NCBI GenBank assembly: GCA_937875395.1
Contig: CALNCU010000334.1
Location: forward strand, 1-7,013
Direction of reading: 5' to 3'
Length of the DNA: 7,013 nt
Origin: an uncultured Armatimonadota bacterium
GTDB taxonomy: Bacteria; Armatimonadota; UBA5829; DTJY01
The translations under genes were made by a program, and so were the position numbers. The notes under the pieces were generated by a model, which saw nothing but the letters and a program-made list of their open reading frames with translations, was not told where the DNA came from and ran no database searches. Each line of letters begins with the position of its first letter. Position 1 is the stretch's first letter. Shown piece after piece: positions 5,220-7,013 of the stretch.

Positions 5220-5432
5220 CTATTCACTGCCCGGTCTATCCCCCGTCCTCTTCCCGCTCCTCCTCACAAGCCTCTCGTTCGGAGAGACATCTGCCTCTGT
5301 CCATTCTCCCTGGTGGACCTTGAGACGCACGCAGAAATCGCGGGAATACTGCACGCCAAAGGCCTCTACCACCGCTGAGAGGGCCGCCTCCTGTTCCGGC
5401 GTGTACCTGGGAATACGGGGAACCTCTGCCAT
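5220..5432 (-). CDS. Hypothetical 70-aa phage protein
   Basis: The likely start is the ATG at 5432-5430, eight bases from GGGAGGG (5447-5441); the GTG one codon upstream is less well placed. The product reads MAEVPRIPRYTPEQEAALSAVVEAFG at its N-terminus, with a predicted helix at residues 11-25, then CVRLKVHQGEWTEADVSPNE and a basic tail ending GDRPGSE. I do not recognise it. It follows the RusA-like gene by about 60 bp in the same operon. It is the last phage gene before the AT-rich island, which starts less than 80 bp downstream. No intrinsic terminator is visible after it. Confidence 0.65.
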   Translation of the reverse strand: MAEVPRIPRYTPEQEAALSAVVEAFGVQYSRDFCVRLKVHQGEWTEADVSPNERLVRRSGKRTGDRPGSE

Positions 5433-5492
5433 CACTACTTCCCTCCCACAAAGATGCCAGCGCCGAAGATCTTTCGCTTCCAGACTTGAAAA

Positions 5493-6053
5493 TTAAACAT
5501 CAACCTCTACCTCCTTGCTTATCCATATCACTGTTCTTGCCGTGCCGTCCTTGATCGGCGCAGGAACCTCCGGCCTGCACTTCTTGTGGCTGTCGTTTTC
5601 GATCACGGAGAGCTTCTGCAGACAATCCATCAGCGGCGGGAAGGCCGCGTAGTTCAACTCATCACGGTTCCGTTCGTCCGGGAAGTGCAGCTGTATCTTG
5701 ACCTTGACACGGCCCTTGATTCCCGGCCGTCCTGCAGGCGCATGCACCCCGAACCACGCCTCATACGGCTTAAAGAAGTACCGCTGCTGTGATGCCCAGT
5801 GCATGCGCAGATACGTGTTCTTGGACGGCGGCAGGCACGGCAGCTCAATGCTGATGTGGCACACCGCCCCTGTTGCGTCCTTGAGTACCGTCCACTTAGG
5901 GTCTGCCGGGGGAGCTACAAAGCCCCTCACGCGGTTAGAAGCGCCCTTCCTAGTCTTTTCCACGCACTTCTCGTGATGCTCGCAGACAAAGCGATTGTGC
6001 CCCAGCGGGCAGGTGTCCAGCTTTCCGTAGCAGGAGGGCCTATTCCTTGCCAT
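5493..6053 (-). CDS. rusA: RusA-like Holliday junction resolvase with Cys-rich N-terminus
   Basis: RusA-family enzymes cut four-way DNA junctions during phage recombination and packaging. The family-like domain spans about residues 64-186: VCHISIELPCLPPSKNTYLRM (LPPSKN at 74-79), then RNRDELNYAAFPPLMDCLQKLSVIENDSHKK (128-158), which corresponds to the DxDN..K...D.L.....DD region of RusA. Of those positions D131, N134, D143 and D154 are retained, while the second Asp and the Lys appear as Leu133 and Ala137, so activity may be altered. The first 60 residues are an extension absent from classical RusA (about 120 aa), with C8, C15, C24 and C30 plus several His, perhaps a zinc-binding module. AGAGGGGG precedes the ATG. 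The gene overlaps the 3' part of the Gp157-like gene. Confidence 0.75.
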   Translation of the reverse strand: MARNRPSCYGKLDTCPLGHNRFVCEHHEKCVEKTRKGASNRVRGFVAPPADPKWTVLKDATGAVCHISIELPCLPPSKNTYLRMHWASQQRYFFKPYEAWFGVHAPAGRPGIKGRVKVKIQLHFPDERNRDELNYAAFPPLMDCLQKLSVIENDSHKKCRPEVPAPIKDGTARTVIWISKEVEVDV

Positions 6054-6322
6054 CGCGCGCCCCCTCTTCGCCCCTTAAGGCCTGTTGCATTGTTCTCCAT
6101 GGCCTTGCGCCGTGCGGAAAGTCTTGCTTCCTCTTCCTTGATCGCCTTTGCAGAGGCTTCAAGGCTCTTAATCACACAGATGGTGCCGTCCACCTTACCC
6201 TCAAGCTCTCCCTGCACACCTTCCATCGTGTCTGCTATCGCCTCCGGGTCTATATCCGGGTTCTCCATCATTTCAAGAAGCTGCTTAAACTGATCCGTGA
6301 GTTCGTACAAATGCAGTGCCAT
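5927..6322 (-). CDS. Gp157-like phage protein, apparently truncated or frameshifted
   Basis: Residues 1-77 match the N-terminal half of the siphovirus Gp157 family, a replication-region phage protein: LYELTDQFKQLLEMMENPDIDPEAIADTMEGVQGELEGK, then a coiled coil to LSARRKAMENN. Family members are usually near 150-160 aa, with a conserved C-terminal half that is missing here. After residue 78 the open frame runs 127 bp through the RusA gene and yields low-complexity residues (RRGGARWQGIGPP...), typical of out-of-frame reading. A one-base shift near 6093 instead gives MQQALRGEEGARDGKE and a stop at 6042-6040, a short 14-bp overlap with the RusA start that looks like the original operon junction. 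An internal deletion with frame change is my preferred explanation. GGAGGA (6336-6331) lies eight bases before the ATG. Confidence 0.65.
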   Translation of the reverse strand: MALHLYELTDQFKQLLEMMENPDIDPEAIADTMEGVQGELEGKVDGTICVIKSLEASAKAIKEEEARLSARRKAMENNATGLKGRRGGARWQGIGPPATESWTPARWGTIALSASITRSAWKRLGRALLTA

Positions 6323-6362
6323 TTCCTATATCCTCCTTGTTGTTTTATAGTTGGTTAAAGTC

Positions 6363-6394
6363 GGGAGGGCTGTGAGAATTGGAGCAGCCCTCCC
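6363..6394. repeat. Perfect 10-bp inverted repeat between operon genes
   Basis: GGGAGGGCTG (6363-6372) and CAGCCCTCCC (6385-6394) are perfect inverted repeats around a 12-base loop. They lie in the roughly 100-bp gap between the Cys-rich gene and the Gp157-like gene. Neither side has a T tract, so this is not a standard intrinsic terminator. It may be an mRNA hairpin that protects or partitions the transcript, or a binding site. Confidence 0.6.
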
Positions 6395-6423
6395 AAATCC
6401 CCGCCGCGCCACAGACAGGGAAA

Positions 6424-6663
6424 CTACACGTTTGGATCAAACCTTCCGCATCGGTTGCAATTGACACATATACAACCGTAACTCTCTTCAAGGTTCTCGC
6501 AGGCATCTATCGGCCCTGTGCTTACATCTACGCCGCCTGGGTTACTACTAAGCGTTTCTTGGCACTCCTCATGCGTAAGAGAGCATTCCGGACACTCTGG
6601 ATTTCCCGGCTGCGGGTGCGCATAGCTGCATGTGTTAGGGTTCTTTGTGCATCCGGCGGTCAT
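6424..6663 (-). CDS. Cys-rich hypothetical phage protein
   Basis: The 79-aa product contains ten cysteines (residues 5, 12, 24, 27, 34, 55, 64, 66, 69, 72), including CPEC at 24-27 and a dense CICVNCNRC cluster at 64-72, plus three prolines around 18-23. This suggests one or two zinc-binding knuckles, although I do not recognise the family. Its ATG overlaps the stop of the preceding zinc-ribbon gene (ATGA), which indicates translational coupling; its own ribosome binding site is weak. A DNA- or protein-binding accessory role in phage replication is a guess from composition and position only. Confidence 0.65.
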   Translation of the reverse strand: MTAGCTKNPNTCSYAHPQPGNPECPECSLTHEECQETLSSNPGGVDVSTGPIDACENLEESYGCICVNCNRCGRFDPNV

Positions 6664-6905
6664 TTTGCCGCCCCTTCCTCTGCAAATGGATCTTCAAACT
6701 CGGTGCCGTTATCCGCGGGTGACGTAGATTGCGCCGATTTCTGGCAATCCCGGCAGAGCGCTGTGCCGAACTTGTTTTCAGAGAAAACCTTGACAGCAGC
6801 GGGGATAACTACGCCGCATGACGTGCATGCAGCCTGCTGTCCTGCGGCGTTCTGTGGCTGGCTAGAAGGCTTTGCGGGCTCCTCCACACGCGCAGAGGGT
6901 GCCAT
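6660..6905 (-). CDS. Small zinc-ribbon phage protein
   Basis: The 81-aa protein has a disordered Ala/Pro/Gln-rich N-terminus (1-24), a zinc ribbon with CTSC (27-30) and CRDC (51-54) separated by VVIPAAVKVFSENKFGTAL, and an acidic C-terminal tail (EFEDPFAEEGAA). The CxxCG.xI....V..FS..KFG..LCRDCQ pattern recurs at the C-termini of phage recombination and replication proteins, so this may be a detached module of such a protein. The ATG at 6905-6903 has AGAGGA just upstream at short spacing. The frame is closed by TGA about 60 bp upstream with no other start. It overlaps the following Cys-rich gene by four bases. Confidence 0.65.
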   Translation of the reverse strand: MAPSARVEEPAKPSSQPQNAAGQQAACTSCGVVIPAAVKVFSENKFGTALCRDCQKSAQSTSPADNGTEFEDPFAEEGAAK

Positions 6906-6961
6906 GTCCTCTATATCTTGCGTGAAGAGTTCAGAAGAGCGCGTCGCAGAGAGCGTTGCAT

Positions 6962-7012
6962 CTATATCAGTGCGTCCAAATCACTTAAGCGGTATCTATG
7001 CGATTTTTCGCC
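6962..7012 (-). CDS. C-terminal end of an HTH/excisionase-like protein (partial)
   Basis: The last 16 codons before a TAG at 6964-6962 read GEKSHRYRLSDLDALI, and the gene continues beyond the right edge. The ending (basic residues, then RYRLSDLDALI) resembles the wing and final helix of excisionase/MerR-type helix-turn-helix domains, which often finish R.R..DLD..I. With so little sequence the call is tentative. It lies about 57 bp ahead of the zinc-ribbon gene in the same direction and so probably shares its operon. Confidence 0.4.
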   Translation of the reverse strand, partial: GEKSHRYRLSDLDALI

Positions 7013-7013
7013 A

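Noticed and set aside
5799..6293. 164-codon plus-strand frame
   Set aside because: Antisense to the RusA-like and Gp157-like genes; translation is low-complexity and there is no ribosome binding site.
6363..6394. Intrinsic terminator after the Cys-rich gene
   Set aside because: The stem is strong but no T tract follows on either strand.

Overview
The window reads as the replication-to-packaging junction of a temperate tailed phage or prophage, with every supported gene on the minus strand. A Gp157-like protein, a RusA-type resolvase, XRE-type HTH and terminase genes, and strong GGAGG ribosome binding sites fit a prophage of a Firmicutes host. The relatively GC-rich phage genes and the Cys-rich small proteins hint at Negativicutes, but that host guess is inference.

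Read in the direction of transcription (right to left), the layout is as follows. The C-terminal tail of an HTH/excisionase-like protein (6962-7012) is followed by a zinc-ribbon protein, a Cys-rich protein, a shortened Gp157-like protein, a RusA-like Holliday junction resolvase and a 71-codon ORF (real start at 5432). A visibly AT-richer cargo island of about 3.7 kb (about 5141 to 1456) comes next. It has its own sigma70-type promoter, a ParB-like/possible HEPN protein, a Dam-type adenine methyltransferase, a second near-consensus promoter, an uncharacterised 216-aa protein and a decayed small gene (one frameshift, one stop), and it closes with a 19-bp intrinsic terminator. Phage genes then resume: a 70-aa protein overlapping an XRE HTH gene, a region of about 600 nt that seems mainly non-coding, the small terminase-like gene, and the start of the large terminase.

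The most striking element is at 526-745 on the minus strand. It is a compact structured RNA whose ends form a tRNA-like domain: a 7-bp acceptor stem extendable to 9 bp, a D-like hairpin, a T arm with a 7-nt loop, and discriminator A. In place of an anticodon arm it has a closing helix that encloses four hairpins. G-U pairs make the fold specific to the minus-strand transcript. A 13-bp intrinsic terminator with eight Ts follows at 432-480, directly before the terminase genes. The arrangement recalls the leader RNA plus terminator that gates late genes in lambdoid phages, but the tRNA-like architecture is not one I can assign to a known family. The ParB-like/Dam/216-aa cassette is the second candidate for an undescribed system, plausibly a defence or DNA-modification cargo.
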